DNA from: Anaerolineaceae bacterium
Lineage (GTDB): Bacteria; Chloroflexota; Anaerolineae; Aggregatilineales; Phototrophicaceae
Length of the DNA: 64,000 nt
Assembly: GCA_020634115.1 (NCBI GenBank)
Contig: JACKCH010000014.1
Location: forward strand, 124,001 to 188,000
Direction of reading: 5' to 3'
The notes beneath the pieces were generated by a model, which worked only from the letters and a program-made list of their open reading frames with translations, made no database searches and had not been told where the DNA came from. This document shows positions 7,939 to 16,998 of the stretch, in pieces. Numbering within the stretch: the first letter of the stretch is position 1; every line of letters begins with the position of its first letter. Both the position numbers and the translations under genes were made by a program.

Positions 7939-8775
7939 TCATTTCACATCAGACGTACCTTTTAGCTGACATTGGGGGCAATAATGTGTGCCGCGCTGGG
8001 CGACACGGATTTTTTCAATTGGATGACCGCAGGTCAGGCAGGGCTGGCCTTCGCGGTCATACACGTAAAAATGCTCCTGCGCTTTGCCGGTTGTGCCGTC
8101 CGGTTTGCGATACCAGTTCACGCTGGCCCCTTCACGCTCAATCCCCTCACGCAGTACGGTTCTGACTATCGCATACAACCGGGCAATTTCCGTTTCACTC
8201 AGGCTGTCGGCTGTGCGCAAGGGGTGAATTTTGGCGCGGTGCAAGGCCTCATCAGCATAGATATTGCCTACCCCGGCGATGAAGGACTGGTCAAGCAGCA
8301 GTGCCTTGATGATACGGGTGCGCCCTGCCAACCGCTCCCGAAATTGTTCCACTGTAAACTCATCTTCCAGTGGCTCTGGGCCGAGGTCAGGGGCGATTTC
8401 CATCATATCGCCCGCCAGATACACGCGCCCGAAACGCCGCGAGTCAGAGAAACGAAGCTGATGGCCGTTATCGAGCTGCACCCGAAACCGCAGCCAGCGA
8501 TCCGCCTCATTTTCAACTGCATCCGGTACGACATATAAGCGCCCGGTCATCTTGAGGTGGACGACCAGCAGATCGTGGTCAAGTTGGCACACAATATATT
8601 TTGCGCGGCGGTGGACGGCCTGCACGGTCTGTCCCTGGATACGGGCGGTGAACGCCTCCAATGAGGGACGGTGAATGACTTTCGCCCGGTCAACCCAGAC
8701 CGCGCCAATCGTCCGCCCTACCAGCGGCTCCCGTAACCCCCGCACAACCGTTTCGACTTCTGGTAACTCTGGCAT
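7939..8775 (-). CDS. mutM: Formamidopyrimidine-DNA glycosylase (Fpg)
   Basis: This base-excision repair enzyme removes 8-oxoguanine and formamidopyrimidines and nicks the abasic site. The 278-residue product starts MPELPEVETVVRGL; the proline at position 2 is the catalytic nucleophile and E3 its partner. The H2TH region contains QSFIAGVGNIYADEAL, and the C-terminus ends in a zinc finger with CLTCG...CPQCQ. Length and motifs are complete. The gene is divergent from dnaE, and the 316-base gap holds a candidate SOS box (8884-8897) and a dnaE promoter. Confidence 0.95.
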   Translation of the reverse strand: MPELPEVETVVRGLREPLVGRTIGAVWVDRAKVIHRPSLEAFTARIQGQTVQAVHRRAKYIVCQLDHDLLVVHLKMTGRLYVVPDAVENEADRWLRFRVQLDNGHQLRFSDSRRFGRVYLAGDMMEIAPDLGPEPLEDEFTVEQFRERLAGRTRIIKALLLDQSFIAGVGNIYADEALHRAKIHPLRTADSLSETEIARLYAIVRTVLREGIEREGASVNWYRKPDGTTGKAQEHFYVYDREGQPCLTCGHPIEKIRVAQRGTHYCPQCQLKGTSDVK

Positions 8776-8883
8776 AGTGTTAGTGTACTCCGAATCCCAA
8801 TTTTATGGCGCTCAGTATAAAGCCGCAGGGTAGGAAAATGGTAACAAATGACAAAAAGTGGGGGAATGTTGAGAATCTCTAAC

Positions 8884-8897
8884 AGAACGTTTGTTCT
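8884..8897. promoter_or_regulatory. Candidate LexA (SOS) box of the Gram-positive type
   Basis: AGAAC-GTTT-GTTCT is a perfect inverted repeat matching the core GAAC-N4-GTTC of the Gram-positive LexA/DinR box. A box of that type has been reported in Dehalococcoides, another Chloroflexota member. It lies between divergent mutM and dnaE, about 30 bases upstream of the dnaE -10 element. LexA control of dnaE is an inference. Confidence 0.45.
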
Positions 8898-8925
8898 AAG
8901 TCTCATTTCTATCAGCGGGGCGCGA

Positions 8926-8934
8926 TGGTATAAT
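8926..8934 (+). promoter_or_regulatory. Extended -10 promoter for dnaE
   Basis: TGGTATAAT is a consensus extended -10 element (TGN-TATAAT). No good -35 box is present, which is usual for this type. It implies a leader of about 150 bases before the dnaE start at 9092. Confidence 0.45.
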
Positions 8935-9091
8935 GGTGAGGGGTGCGGGCAAGACCTATCCGACACATCAGGCTCACAGTGATAAACCGCACTCAGGGCT
9001 TTTTTGCCCGCCCTTAACTGGTACAATCAGATTCCAATTTCAGCAGCTCACCTTCAACCCGGCCGTTTATTCAGCACCCAAGATTAACCCT

Positions 9092-12000
9092 ATGACTGAC
9101 CAACCGTTCGTTCATCTTCACGTTCACACGGAATATTCCCTGCTGGACGGCTTGAGCAAAATCAAGAAACTGGTCGCGCGGGCGAAGGAACTCGAAATGC
9201 CTTCGCTGGCGATTACCGATCATGGCACGATGTTCGGCGTGATTGACTTTTTCCGCGCCTGCAAAGCGGCGGAAGTCAAGCCGATTATCGGGGTGGAAGC
9301 CTATCTCGCGCGGCGTTCCATGCACGACCGGGACCCCAAGCTGGATAAGCGCCCGTATCACATGCTGCTGCTGGCACAGAACGAAACCGGCTACCGGAAT
9401 CTGCTCAAGATTGCCAGCACAGGGCAATTAGAGGGCTACTACTACCGCCCACGTGTAGACCGGGATTTCCTGGCGGAACACGCCGAAGGGATCATCGCCA
9501 CCAGCGGTTGCCTGGCAGCGCAAATCCCGTCTATGGTGATGGAAGGTCGTGACGACGAAGCCCGCGAACAGATCGGTTGGTACCAGGAGGTGTTCGGCAA
9601 GGATAATTTCTACCTGGAACTTCAGCAGCATGACATCCAGGAGTTAGAGGTTCTCAATAAGTGGCTGCTGGAATACAGCCAGAGTCACCATACCACCGTG
9701 CCGCTGGTGGCGACGAACGACGTGCATTACGTCATGGCCGATGACTATGACCCGCATGACACGCTGCTGTGTATCCAGACCAGCGCCCTGAAAAGCGACA
9801 GTGACCGGCTGCGGATGTCTGACCCCAGCTACCATCTAACGAGCCAGCAGGAAATGTGGGGCTACTTCGGCAAAGAAGCGCCGCAAGCGTTGTATAACAC
9901 CGTCAAAATCGCGGAAATGTGCGACGTGAACCTGGACACGCAGGGCTATCACCTGCCGGTCTTCCCCGTGCCAGAGGGGTTCGACGCTGCCAGTTACCTG
10001 CGCCACCTGTGCGACAAGGGGCTGCGCTGGCGCTACGGGGATCGTGCGGAGGAGGCCGAAATTCAGGCCCGCCTGAAACGCGAATTGGGCATCATCCACG
10101 ATATGGGATTTGACACGTACTTCCTGATCGTGTGGGATTTATGCGAGTTCGCCCGGCACGCCGACATCTGGTGGAATGTGCGCGGTTCGGGCGCGGGCAG
10201 TGTGGCGGCGTATTCGCTGGGCATCACCAACATTGACCCGATGCAGAATAACCTGCTGTTCGAGCGTTTCCTGAATCCGGGGCGCGTGAGTATGCCGGAT
10301 ATTGACCTGGACTACCCTGATGACCGGCGCGAGGAGATGATCGCCTATACTGCGCGGAAGTATGGCGAGGATAAAGTCGCTTCGATTATCACCTTCGGGA
10401 CGATGGGCGCGAAAGCCGCCGTGCGCGACGTAGGGCGGGCGCTGAACGTGCCGCTGGAGCTGGTCAATCAGGCGGCGCGACTGATTCCAACCGAGCCGAA
10501 GCCCAAACCGATTATGCAGTATGTCGAGGATAACCCCGAACTCACCGATTTGTACAACAGCAACACCGAAATCCGCCAGGTGATAGACACTGCCAAAGAG
10601 TTGCAGGGCGTCAGCCGTCATGCTTCGACCCATGCGGCGGGCGTGATCGTGGCGGATAAGCCGCTGGTGGAATACATCCCGCTGCACCGCCCGACCAAAG
10701 GTGACGCCGACGAGAATAACCCATTGAAGGCTGTGACCCAGTTCCCGATGGAAACCTGCGAGTCGCTCGGCCTGCTCAAAGTGGACTTCCTGGGGCTTTC
10801 GACGCTAACGATCATGCGCCGCGCCTGTGACCTGATCGAGCGGTATCATGGCATCAAGTACACCATGAGCAATATTCCTTACCGACCTTCGGGCGACCCG
10901 CAGCAAGACCGGATGCTCCGGGAAACCTTCGAGATGATGGGACGCGGGGAAACCGTTGGTGTATTCCAGGTTGAAAGTTCCGGGATGCGCCAGATGCTCC
11001 GCGATATGCGGCCTGACCGCTTTGAGCATATTATCGCCGGAGTCTCGCTCTACCGTCCTGGCCCGATGGAGTTCATCCCAACGTATAACCGCCGCCTGCA
11101 CGGGGAGGAAAAAACTGAGTACCGGCATCCTTTACTGAGTAATATATTGGAAGAAACTTACGGAATCATGGTCTATCAGGAACAGATCATGCAGGTCGCG
11201 CAGCAGTTGTTCGGCTATGAGCTGGGCGAAGCAGATCTGATGCGCCGTGCGGTGTCCAAGAAAAAGGAGAAAGACCTCAAAAAGCATCGTGACGTTTTCC
11301 TGGAACGCGGGCCAGAACACGGGGTAGACGCTGAGGCTGCCGGGAAAATCTTCGATGACATTGAGTTCTTCGCCAACTATGGTTTCAACAAGAGCCACGC
11401 CGCCGACTACGCTGTCATCACTTGCCAGACGGCATATCTCAAGTGCCATTACCCCGCCGAGTACATGACGGCGCTGCTCTCTGTCCACCGGGACGATACG
11501 ACCAAGATCACGACCTTCCTAGGCGAGTGCCGCCGCCTGGGTATCCCGGTGCTGCCGCCGGATGTCAACTACAGCGCCCTGGACTTTGACATTCAGACGC
11601 AGCCTGACGGCAAACGCGGCGTACGCTTCGGGCTGGCGGCCATCAAAAACGCCGGGGCTGGCGCACTGCAACCGATCATTGACGCCCGTGAGGAAGGCGG
11701 AGCGTTCCAGGATTTGGAGGACTTCTGTCAGCGGGTAGACCTGCGCATCGTACAAAAGCGCACGCTGGAAAGCCTCGTCAAAGTCGGGGCGCTGCGGGCT
11801 TTCGGCAAACGGGCAGTGTTGAATACCGCCCTGGATCGTCTGGTGAGCTTCAGCGCCGACCATCATAAAGCCAAAGAAGTCGGCCAGATGAATATGTTCG
11901 GGGACTCCGCCGATTTCGCCAACGAACTGCTGCGCAATCTGCCGAACATGGAAGAAGTCACTGACCGCGATATGCTCGCCTGGGAAAAAGAACTGCTTGG

Positions 12001-12925
12001 TTTCTACGTCACCGGGCGGCCAGCGGACAAATACCAGGACATCCTCGAACACGCCGGGACAACCGTCGTCACGGAACTCATTGAAGCTGAAGGCGGCGCG
12101 AACGGGCGACAGGTGAAAATCGCCGGGGAAGTCGTGGCGCTGCGGAAGATTGTCACCCGCAACAATGAAATGATGGCCGTAGCGACAATGGAGGATTGGC
12201 ATCCCAGCGCCGGTTCGATTGACGTGGTGCTGTTCCCGCGTACTTGGGCGAAATTCCAGGATTTGGTCGCTGAAGGACAGGTGATTATCGCGATTGGCAA
12301 AGCGGATACCGGACGCGGCGATTTGCAAGTCATCTGTGAATCAGTGACGAGTAACGCCAACTCGACGGTGCCAGAGGATGCCCCTCTCCCCTACACCGAT
12401 GCCGATATACCGCCCTGGATGGCCGATGAAAACTACTTTGATGAGGAAACCGGGGAAGTCGCTCAACTGGAAGCCCCGCCACCACCGCCACCACCGATTG
12501 ATGAAGTCGCCCCCGCGACTCTGGGTGCGGCAGCCGTGCCGATTCCGGCCACCGAGCCACAGCTCGCCCCAGCAGCACCCTCCCACCGGGCCGGGAGTGA
12601 ACCGGACTGGATGGATGACGACGGGGAGGCCATTGCCGACATCCCACCAATGGAAGAGGAAACTCCGCAAGAAGAACGGTGGTTGATGGTCTATTTCAAA
12701 CGGTCAGAGGACGCTGAGAAAGACCGGCGGCGGCTGCGGCGGCTGCACGGCATCCTCACAAAATACCCGGGGCAGGATCGTTTCAGTATCGTGATTGAGG
12801 GGATGAACCAGTCTTTCAAGATGGAATTCCCCAATGACACCACCGCTTACTGTGACAGTCTGGTTAAAGACCTGTTAAGCGTTGTCGGCGAGGACAATCT
12901 TGAGGTGTTTGACCGCCCGCAATAG
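9092..12925 (+). CDS. dnaE: DNA polymerase III alpha subunit
   Basis: The replicative polymerase catalytic subunit, 1277 residues. The start at 9092 gives MTDQPFVHLHVHTEYSLLDG, the usual PHP-domain beginning; the open frame 5' of it is unrelated leader. The PHP domain spans about residues 1-210. The palm carries the catalytic MPDIDLDYPDDRR, followed by VGVFQVESSGM, YRPGPMEFIPTYN and GFNKSHAADYAV. A helix-hairpin-helix region and an OB fold (VKIAGEVVALRKI) come next. Then there is a Pro/Glu-rich linker (about residues 1120-1190) and an extra domain of about 85 residues starting RWLMVYFKRSEDAEKDRRRL. That C-terminal arrangement is longer than in E. coli-like DnaE1 and may bind a replisome partner. 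Confidence 0.95.
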   Translation: MTDQPFVHLHVHTEYSLLDGLSKIKKLVARAKELEMPSLAITDHGTMFGVIDFFRACKAAEVKPIIGVEAYLARRSMHDRDPKLDKRPYHMLLLAQNETGYRNLLKIASTGQLEGYYYRPRVDRDFLAEHAEGIIATSGCLAAQIPSMVMEGRDDEAREQIGWYQEVFGKDNFYLELQQHDIQELEVLNKWLLEYSQSHHTTVPLVATNDVHYVMADDYDPHDTLLCIQTSALKSDSDRLRMSDPSYHLTSQQEMWGYFGKEAPQALYNTVKIAEMCDVNLDTQGYHLPVFPVPEGFDAASYLRHLCDKGLRWRYGDRAEEAEIQARLKRELGIIHDMGFDTYFLIVWDLCEFARHADIWWNVRGSGAGSVAAYSLGITNIDPMQNNLLFERFLNPGRVSMPDIDLDYPDDRREEMIAYTARKYGEDKVASIITFGTMGAKAAVRDVGRALNVPLELVNQAARLIPTEPKPKPIMQYVEDNPELTDLYNSNTEIRQVIDTAKELQGVSRHASTHAAGVIVADKPLVEYIPLHRPTKGDADENNPLKAVTQFPMETCESLGLLKVDFLGLSTLTIMRRACDLIERYHGIKYTMSNIPYRPSGDPQQDRMLRETFEMMGRGETVGVFQVESSGMRQMLRDMRPDRFEHIIAGVSLYRPGPMEFIPTYNRRLHGEEKTEYRHPLLSNILEETYGIMVYQEQIMQVAQQLFGYELGEADLMRRAVSKKKEKDLKKHRDVFLERGPEHGVDAEAAGKIFDDIEFFANYGFNKSHAADYAVITCQTAYLKCHYPAEYMTALLSVHRDDTTKITTFLGECRRLGIPVLPPDVNYSALDFDIQTQPDGKRGVRFGLAAIKNAGAGALQPIIDAREEGGAFQDLEDFCQRVDLRIVQKRTLESLVKVGALRAFGKRAVLNTALDRLVSFSADHHKAKEVGQMNMFGDSADFANELLRNLPNMEEVTDRDMLAWEKELLGFYVTGRPADKYQDILEHAGTTVVTELIEAEGGANGRQVKIAGEVVALRKIVTRNNEMMAVATMEDWHPSAGSIDVVLFPRTWAKFQDLVAEGQVIIAIGKADTGRGDLQVICESVTSNANSTVPEDAPLPYTDADIPPWMADENYFDEETGEVAQLEAPPPPPPPIDEVAPATLGAAAVPIPATEPQLAPAAPSHRAGSEPDWMDDDGEAIADIPPMEEETPQEERWLMVYFKRSEDAEKDRRRLRRLHGILTKYPGQDRFSIVIEGMNQSFKMEFPNDTTAYCDSLVKDLLSVVGEDNLEVFDRPQ

Positions 12926-12954
12926 CCCATTTTCTGCTACAATATCCGCCTGCT

Positions 12955-12977
12955 TGACCACACCCTTTGTGTGGTCA
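12955..12977. terminator. Strong hairpin between dnaE and pfkA
   Basis: TGACCACAC and GTGTGGTCA form a 9-bp perfect stem with a 5-base loop, followed by TGTTGTGT. It probably terminates dnaE, though the T run is weak. It could instead be a leader element of pfkA, whose start lies 46 bases downstream. Confidence 0.5.
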
Positions 12978-13022
12978 TGTTGTGTATACGTTCATTTATC
13001 TTGCGAGTTATAGGGCGCGACC

Positions 13023-13991
13023 ATGAAAAAAATCGCAGTCATGACCAGCGGCGGCGATTCGCCGGGGATGAATGCGGCCATCCGGGCGGTTGTCCGGGGT
13101 GGTCTGGAATATGGCATAGAGGTCTACGGCATCCGGCAGGGGTACACCGGGCTGCTCGGTGGGGATTTTATGCTCCTGGGAAGCCGGGAAGTTAGCGGTA
13201 TTGTGCAGCGTGGTGGCACGATTTTACAGACCGCCCGCAACCTGGAATTCAAAACCCCTCAGGGACAGAAAAAAGGGCTGCGCCGCCTGAACGAGCGCGG
13301 AATCGAAGGACTGGTGGTGATCGGCGGAGATGGCAGCCTGCACGGGGCTCTGGCGCTACACAAGCTAAATTTCCCGGTGGTCGGCATCCCGGCCAGTATT
13401 GATAATGACATCGCCGGAACATCCATGAGCATTGGTGTGGATACAGCGTTGAATACGATTATTGAAGCCTTAGACCGTATCCGGGATACCGCTTCATCCC
13501 ACAGCCGCGCTTTTCTCATCGAAGTGATGGGGCGCAGTTGCGGCTACCTGGCGCTGGTTTCCAGTATTCTGGGTGGTGCGGAAGTCGTCTCGACGCCCGA
13601 CCATGAAGTACCGATTGAGAAAATCGCGGCAACTCTGGAAGATGCGTATGTGCGTGGCAAATCGCACGCGATTGCCATCATCGCGGAGGGCGTGTCTTAC
13701 GAGATGAACGATGTTGTGACGGCACTGCGTGATAACCCACAGGTCGGCTTTGATGTGCGCGTCTCGATCCTCGGCCATATCCAACGCGGCGGGAATCCCA
13801 GCGCGTTTGATCGTTTCCTGGCCTCGCGGATGGGTGTTCACGCCATTGAAGTGCTGCATGAAGGACGTTCCGGCCTCATGGTGCGCCTGGATGGACAGGA
13901 GATGGGCACCTGTCCGATTGAAGAAGCCCTGGAAAATAATCGCCCCATTGGAGAATCCACTTATGAGCTAGCGCGGATTCTATCCCAATAA
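13023..13991 (+). CDS. pfkA: 6-phosphofructokinase
   Basis: It phosphorylates fructose 6-phosphate at C1, the committed step of glycolysis. The 322-residue length is typical of bacterial enzymes. MKKIAVMTSGGDSPGMNAAIRAVVR is the nucleotide-binding start. VVIGGDGSL has glycine at the position that separates ATP-dependent enzymes (GGDGS) from pyrophosphate-dependent ones (GGDDS). PASIDNDIAGT contains the catalytic aspartate, EVMGRSCGYLAL is the substrate segment, and LGHIQRGGNPSAFDR is near the C-terminus. No strong ribosome site is visible before the ATG, but the N-terminus fits the family exactly. A hairpin follows at 14021-14043. Confidence 0.94.
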   Translation: MKKIAVMTSGGDSPGMNAAIRAVVRGGLEYGIEVYGIRQGYTGLLGGDFMLLGSREVSGIVQRGGTILQTARNLEFKTPQGQKKGLRRLNERGIEGLVVIGGDGSLHGALALHKLNFPVVGIPASIDNDIAGTSMSIGVDTALNTIIEALDRIRDTASSHSRAFLIEVMGRSCGYLALVSSILGGAEVVSTPDHEVPIEKIAATLEDAYVRGKSHAIAIIAEGVSYEMNDVVTALRDNPQVGFDVRVSILGHIQRGGNPSAFDRFLASRMGVHAIEVLHEGRSGLMVRLDGQEMGTCPIEEALENNRPIGESTYELARILSQ

Positions 13992-14020
13992 GATTCTATA
14001 GAACCTGAAGTGAGTGTACT

Positions 14021-14043
14021 GAGCCTTTCATTTGGGAAGGCTC
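14021..14043 (+). terminator. Hairpin after pfkA
   Basis: GAGCCTT pairs with AAGGCTC across a 9-base loop, 30 bases past the pfkA stop. There is no long T tract, so termination strength is uncertain. Confidence 0.4.
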
Positions 14044-14191
14044 GTAAGTGTTCCCCATTAGCTTCACCTTTGCTCGTGTTGTTTAACTATGAGGCAAATC
14101 AGATTCGTGTACAGGAAACATATAATTTGGATGCTGGTATCTTCTGTGTTATTGTATCCAGTAATGGAAAATAATTCTTAGAGGTAAATTC

Positions 14192-15025
14192 ATGATCCGC
14201 ACAGATGAGATAGAGTCGTTGCATAAGCGCCTTGGAAAAGTCTGGCATCAGCCTGTAAGTGTCGGGTCATTTACCAACAAACGGCTGACGATTAATTACC
14301 GTGCCCCCCTGAATAAACTGCGGCAACTCATCCCGCAACCGATTGTAGTGGAAGAAATTGAGAATACGGGCATGGGGGTGATTAGCCAATGTGTTTGCGA
14401 TTTCCATGTAACGAACTTTGGAGCAATTCCCATTCCAAAAGTCCATACAAATGAAATGCTGTGCCGCATCAGTGTCCAAATCCCCAAAAATGGAGAAATG
14501 TTGCGTGCTTATTATACGCTCCGTTCTGATACATCATCCTGGTTATTAGGTTTATTAGGCGGCAATTTCTCACATTTTCGTAAAGCTACTTCAGAATTCG
14601 ACATGCGTGATGACAGCAAAATCTATGAGTTGAACTGTAGGGCAACGGATAGCATTTGTAACGGTCACTTTAAGGGCTATCTGGCGTCCTTATCGAAAGA
14701 TAAGCCTCAAAGTACAGTTTTTGCTGACGTAAATGCAGCCACAGATTTTATTTATCAATTAGATGGCAGTTGCGCTTATGATTTTAAGAGCGACAAATTG
14801 TCTTTCCAACACATTGACTATCCAGAATGGGATATTCAATTTTGCCATGAATACGAATACGACTTTTCCTTATTAAACTATCTCTTTGAAACTTTTGATT
14901 TACAGGCGGAACTCGATTGTGTGCTTTACATGGAACAAGTGAAACAGACATGGGGTACGTCGTGGCTGTATCGAGAATCCAAAATGTCTCAGGGAGAGAA
15001 AGCAACAAGCCCAAGAATCTCGTGA
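14192..15025 (+). CDS. DUF2071-like protein (acetoacetate decarboxylase-like fold)
   Basis: The 277-residue product has features I associate with DUF2071/YqjF-type proteins: LTINYRAPLNKLRQLIPQPI near the N-terminus, then a long beta-rich domain with RAYYTLRSDTSSWLLGLLGG. This fold is shared with acetoacetate decarboxylase, but no catalytic lysine can be assigned, so the activity is unknown. The start is supported by AGAGG 8 bases upstream of ATG 14192. Codon use and base composition are visibly AT-richer than pfkA and the radical SAM gene, and the gene stands alone between large gaps, which suggests recent transfer. Confidence 0.55.
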   Translation: MIRTDEIESLHKRLGKVWHQPVSVGSFTNKRLTINYRAPLNKLRQLIPQPIVVEEIENTGMGVISQCVCDFHVTNFGAIPIPKVHTNEMLCRISVQIPKNGEMLRAYYTLRSDTSSWLLGLLGGNFSHFRKATSEFDMRDDSKIYELNCRATDSICNGHFKGYLASLSKDKPQSTVFADVNAATDFIYQLDGSCAYDFKSDKLSFQHIDYPEWDIQFCHEYEYDFSLLNYLFETFDLQAELDCVLYMEQVKQTWGTSWLYRESKMSQGEKATSPRIS

Positions 15026-15239
15026 TTTGCCATCCCATTTTGATACCGAGATGTCTGGCTATAATTGGGCAACTGTGTCCAGACTAATGATACGGGATTT
15101 CCCAACGATCTCGTATGTTTCGGATAGCAACCGGATAAGGCATGCACTCCGCAAAGCTACTTTCACAGTTATTGCATTCAATTTGACGAGCCTTCCGGGT
15201 GTTATGTCATGCTGTGTAATAACCAGTCGGATTTGCGCT

Positions 15240-15268
15240 TTGGCCGAGGTCTGTATTCCGTATATAAT
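15240..15268 (+). promoter_or_regulatory. Promoter of the B12-radical SAM gene
   Basis: TTGGCC (15240-15245) and TATAAT (15263-15268) are separated by 17 bases, and the gene starts 47 bases downstream. The rest of the 290-base gap from 15026 shows nothing I can support. Confidence 0.5.
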
Positions 15269-15315
15269 GGCGGAGAATATTGACGATACCGATCAGAAAA
15301 AAGTGCGAATAACCT

Positions 15316-16800
15316 ATGTCCAAGACGATACTGTTTTATAACCCGGTTTCCACATCACCCCACAAGCAGCGCCTCCCCCTTTCGCTCCTGTCGGTTGCTG
15401 CGGTGGTCGCTCAGGATTATGACGTTGAATTCATAGACGGCAACCTCATCCGGCCTGACCCCAGCGACCATATTATCGAGCGGGCGCGGGCAACCGGAGC
15501 GAAACTCCTGGCCGTGACCGTTATGCCCGGCCCGCAGCTGCGCCAGGCGGTGCCGGTCTGCAAAAAGGTGAAAGCCGCACTCCCTGACCTGCATATCCTG
15601 TGGGGCGGGTACTTCCCGACGCAGCATACCGAAGTCGCGCTGCGGAGCGGGTTTGTGGATACGGTGATTCAGGGACAGGGTGAAGCACCGTTTCGTAAAC
15701 TGGTGGATACCCTCTACCAGGGCGGGTCGCTGGCCGATGTGCCGTCGCTGGGGTACGTGGAAGACGGCAGCATTACCATCACGCCCCGCGCCCCTTACGT
15801 GCCGCTCGACAACCTGCCTTGGCTGCCCTACGACAAGATTGATGTGGCACAGTATGTGGGGAACAGCTACCTGGGGACACGGGTGCTGAACCACAATACG
15901 AGTTTCGGCTGCCCCTTCGCCTGTAACTTCTGTGCGGTGGTCGCCCTCAGTAACCGCCGCTGGCTGCCGGAAAACGCCGAAAGAGTGGCGAATGTCATCA
16001 CCTATCTACAAGATAATTGGCAGATCAACGGCCTGGAATTCCATGATATGGACTTTTTCGTGCGCGAGGAACGCACGGCGGAGTTCGCGGAGCGCATCAC
16101 CGGAAAAGGGATTCAGTGGTGGGGGCTGGGCCGGGTGGATACGCTGATGAGTTATCAGGATGATACCTGGGAGAGGTTGCAACGCAGTGGCCTGAAAATG
16201 GCGTTTATGGGTGCGGAAAGCGGCGATGATGAGACGCTCAAGCGGATGAATAAAGGCGGCAAATCCGGCACAGAAATGACCCTGGCACTGGTCAAACGGA
16301 TGAAACATTATGGGATTGTGCCGGAACTGTCATTCGTGCTGGGCAACCCACCCGACCCCGCCGCCGACATCGAAGCGACGATTACGTTTATCCGCAAACT
16401 TAAGAAGATCAACCCGGCGACAGAACTGGTGCTGTATATTTACACACCCGTCCCGCAGGAAGGCAGCATTCTGTTGGACGAAGCGACCCGGCTGGGTTTC
16501 CGCTTCCCAGAGACGCTGGAAGCCTGGGCCAGCCCGGAATGGGCGAAGTTCTCGATGCGACGCGACCCCAGCACGCCCTGGTTCCGCGATACCACCCGGC
16601 GGCGAGTGCGTAACTTTGAGTCGGTCATCAACGCCTATTACCCCACCGTGACCGACATCCGGTTACAGGGGCATTGGCGCAACCTGCTGCGGGCGCTGAG
16701 TGGTTGGCGCTACCGGTTTGAGGTGTATGACTGGCCCTATGAACTGAAGGCGCTGCAACGGTTTATCCATTATCGCCGCCCGGAAACCACCGGGTTTTAG
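15316..16800 (+). CDS. B12-binding radical SAM protein of unknown substrate
   Basis: The 494-residue product has an N-terminal cobalamin-binding-like Rossmann domain (about 1-140, with LSLLSVAAVVAQDYDVEFID and LWGGYFPTQHTEVAL). The radical SAM core follows, with its iron-sulfur motif CPFACNFC (C-x3-C-x2-C) near residue 200 and a glycine-rich MGAESGDDETLKRMNKG strand. The C-terminal 120 residues are rich in Trp and Arg. Such enzymes methylate or rearrange unactivated carbons in lipid, cofactor or natural-product pathways. No neighbouring biosynthetic gene hints at the substrate. The gene appears to be monocistronic with its own promoter. Confidence 0.85.
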   Translation: MSKTILFYNPVSTSPHKQRLPLSLLSVAAVVAQDYDVEFIDGNLIRPDPSDHIIERARATGAKLLAVTVMPGPQLRQAVPVCKKVKAALPDLHILWGGYFPTQHTEVALRSGFVDTVIQGQGEAPFRKLVDTLYQGGSLADVPSLGYVEDGSITITPRAPYVPLDNLPWLPYDKIDVAQYVGNSYLGTRVLNHNTSFGCPFACNFCAVVALSNRRWLPENAERVANVITYLQDNWQINGLEFHDMDFFVREERTAEFAERITGKGIQWWGLGRVDTLMSYQDDTWERLQRSGLKMAFMGAESGDDETLKRMNKGGKSGTEMTLALVKRMKHYGIVPELSFVLGNPPDPAADIEATITFIRKLKKINPATELVLYIYTPVPQEGSILLDEATRLGFRFPETLEAWASPEWAKFSMRRDPSTPWFRDTTRRRVRNFESVINAYYPTVTDIRLQGHWRNLLRALSGWRYRFEVYDWPYELKALQRFIHYRRPETTGF

Positions 16801-16862
16801 AGATACCAGAGTACACCTTATTGAAATACGGCCATGATAAATGACGCCAGCCACACACCAGG

Positions 16863-16991
16863 GAAGCTGGTTGTCAGTGGTCAGTTTTCAGCTTTGAATT
16901 GGTATTTCCTCTTTTCTGACGACTGATGACTGAAAACTGATGACTCGCCCCTCTTTGTCGAGGGAACTAATCCTGATTCATATCACATAAA
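16863..16991 (-). repeat. Dispersed repeat family 2 (MITE-like), copy B
   Basis: The reverse complement matches 7768-7905 along nearly its whole length, starting TTTATGTGATATGAATCAGG and ending in alternating CTGAAAACTGACCACTG words. It is inverted relative to copy A and abuts the start of the amylase gene. Confidence 0.7.
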
Positions 16992-16998
16992 CCGCAGA

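Noticed and set aside
15027..15341. 104-residue open frame between the DUF2071 and radical SAM genes
   Set aside because: No ribosome site, no recognisable sequence; it overlaps the radical SAM promoter and start.
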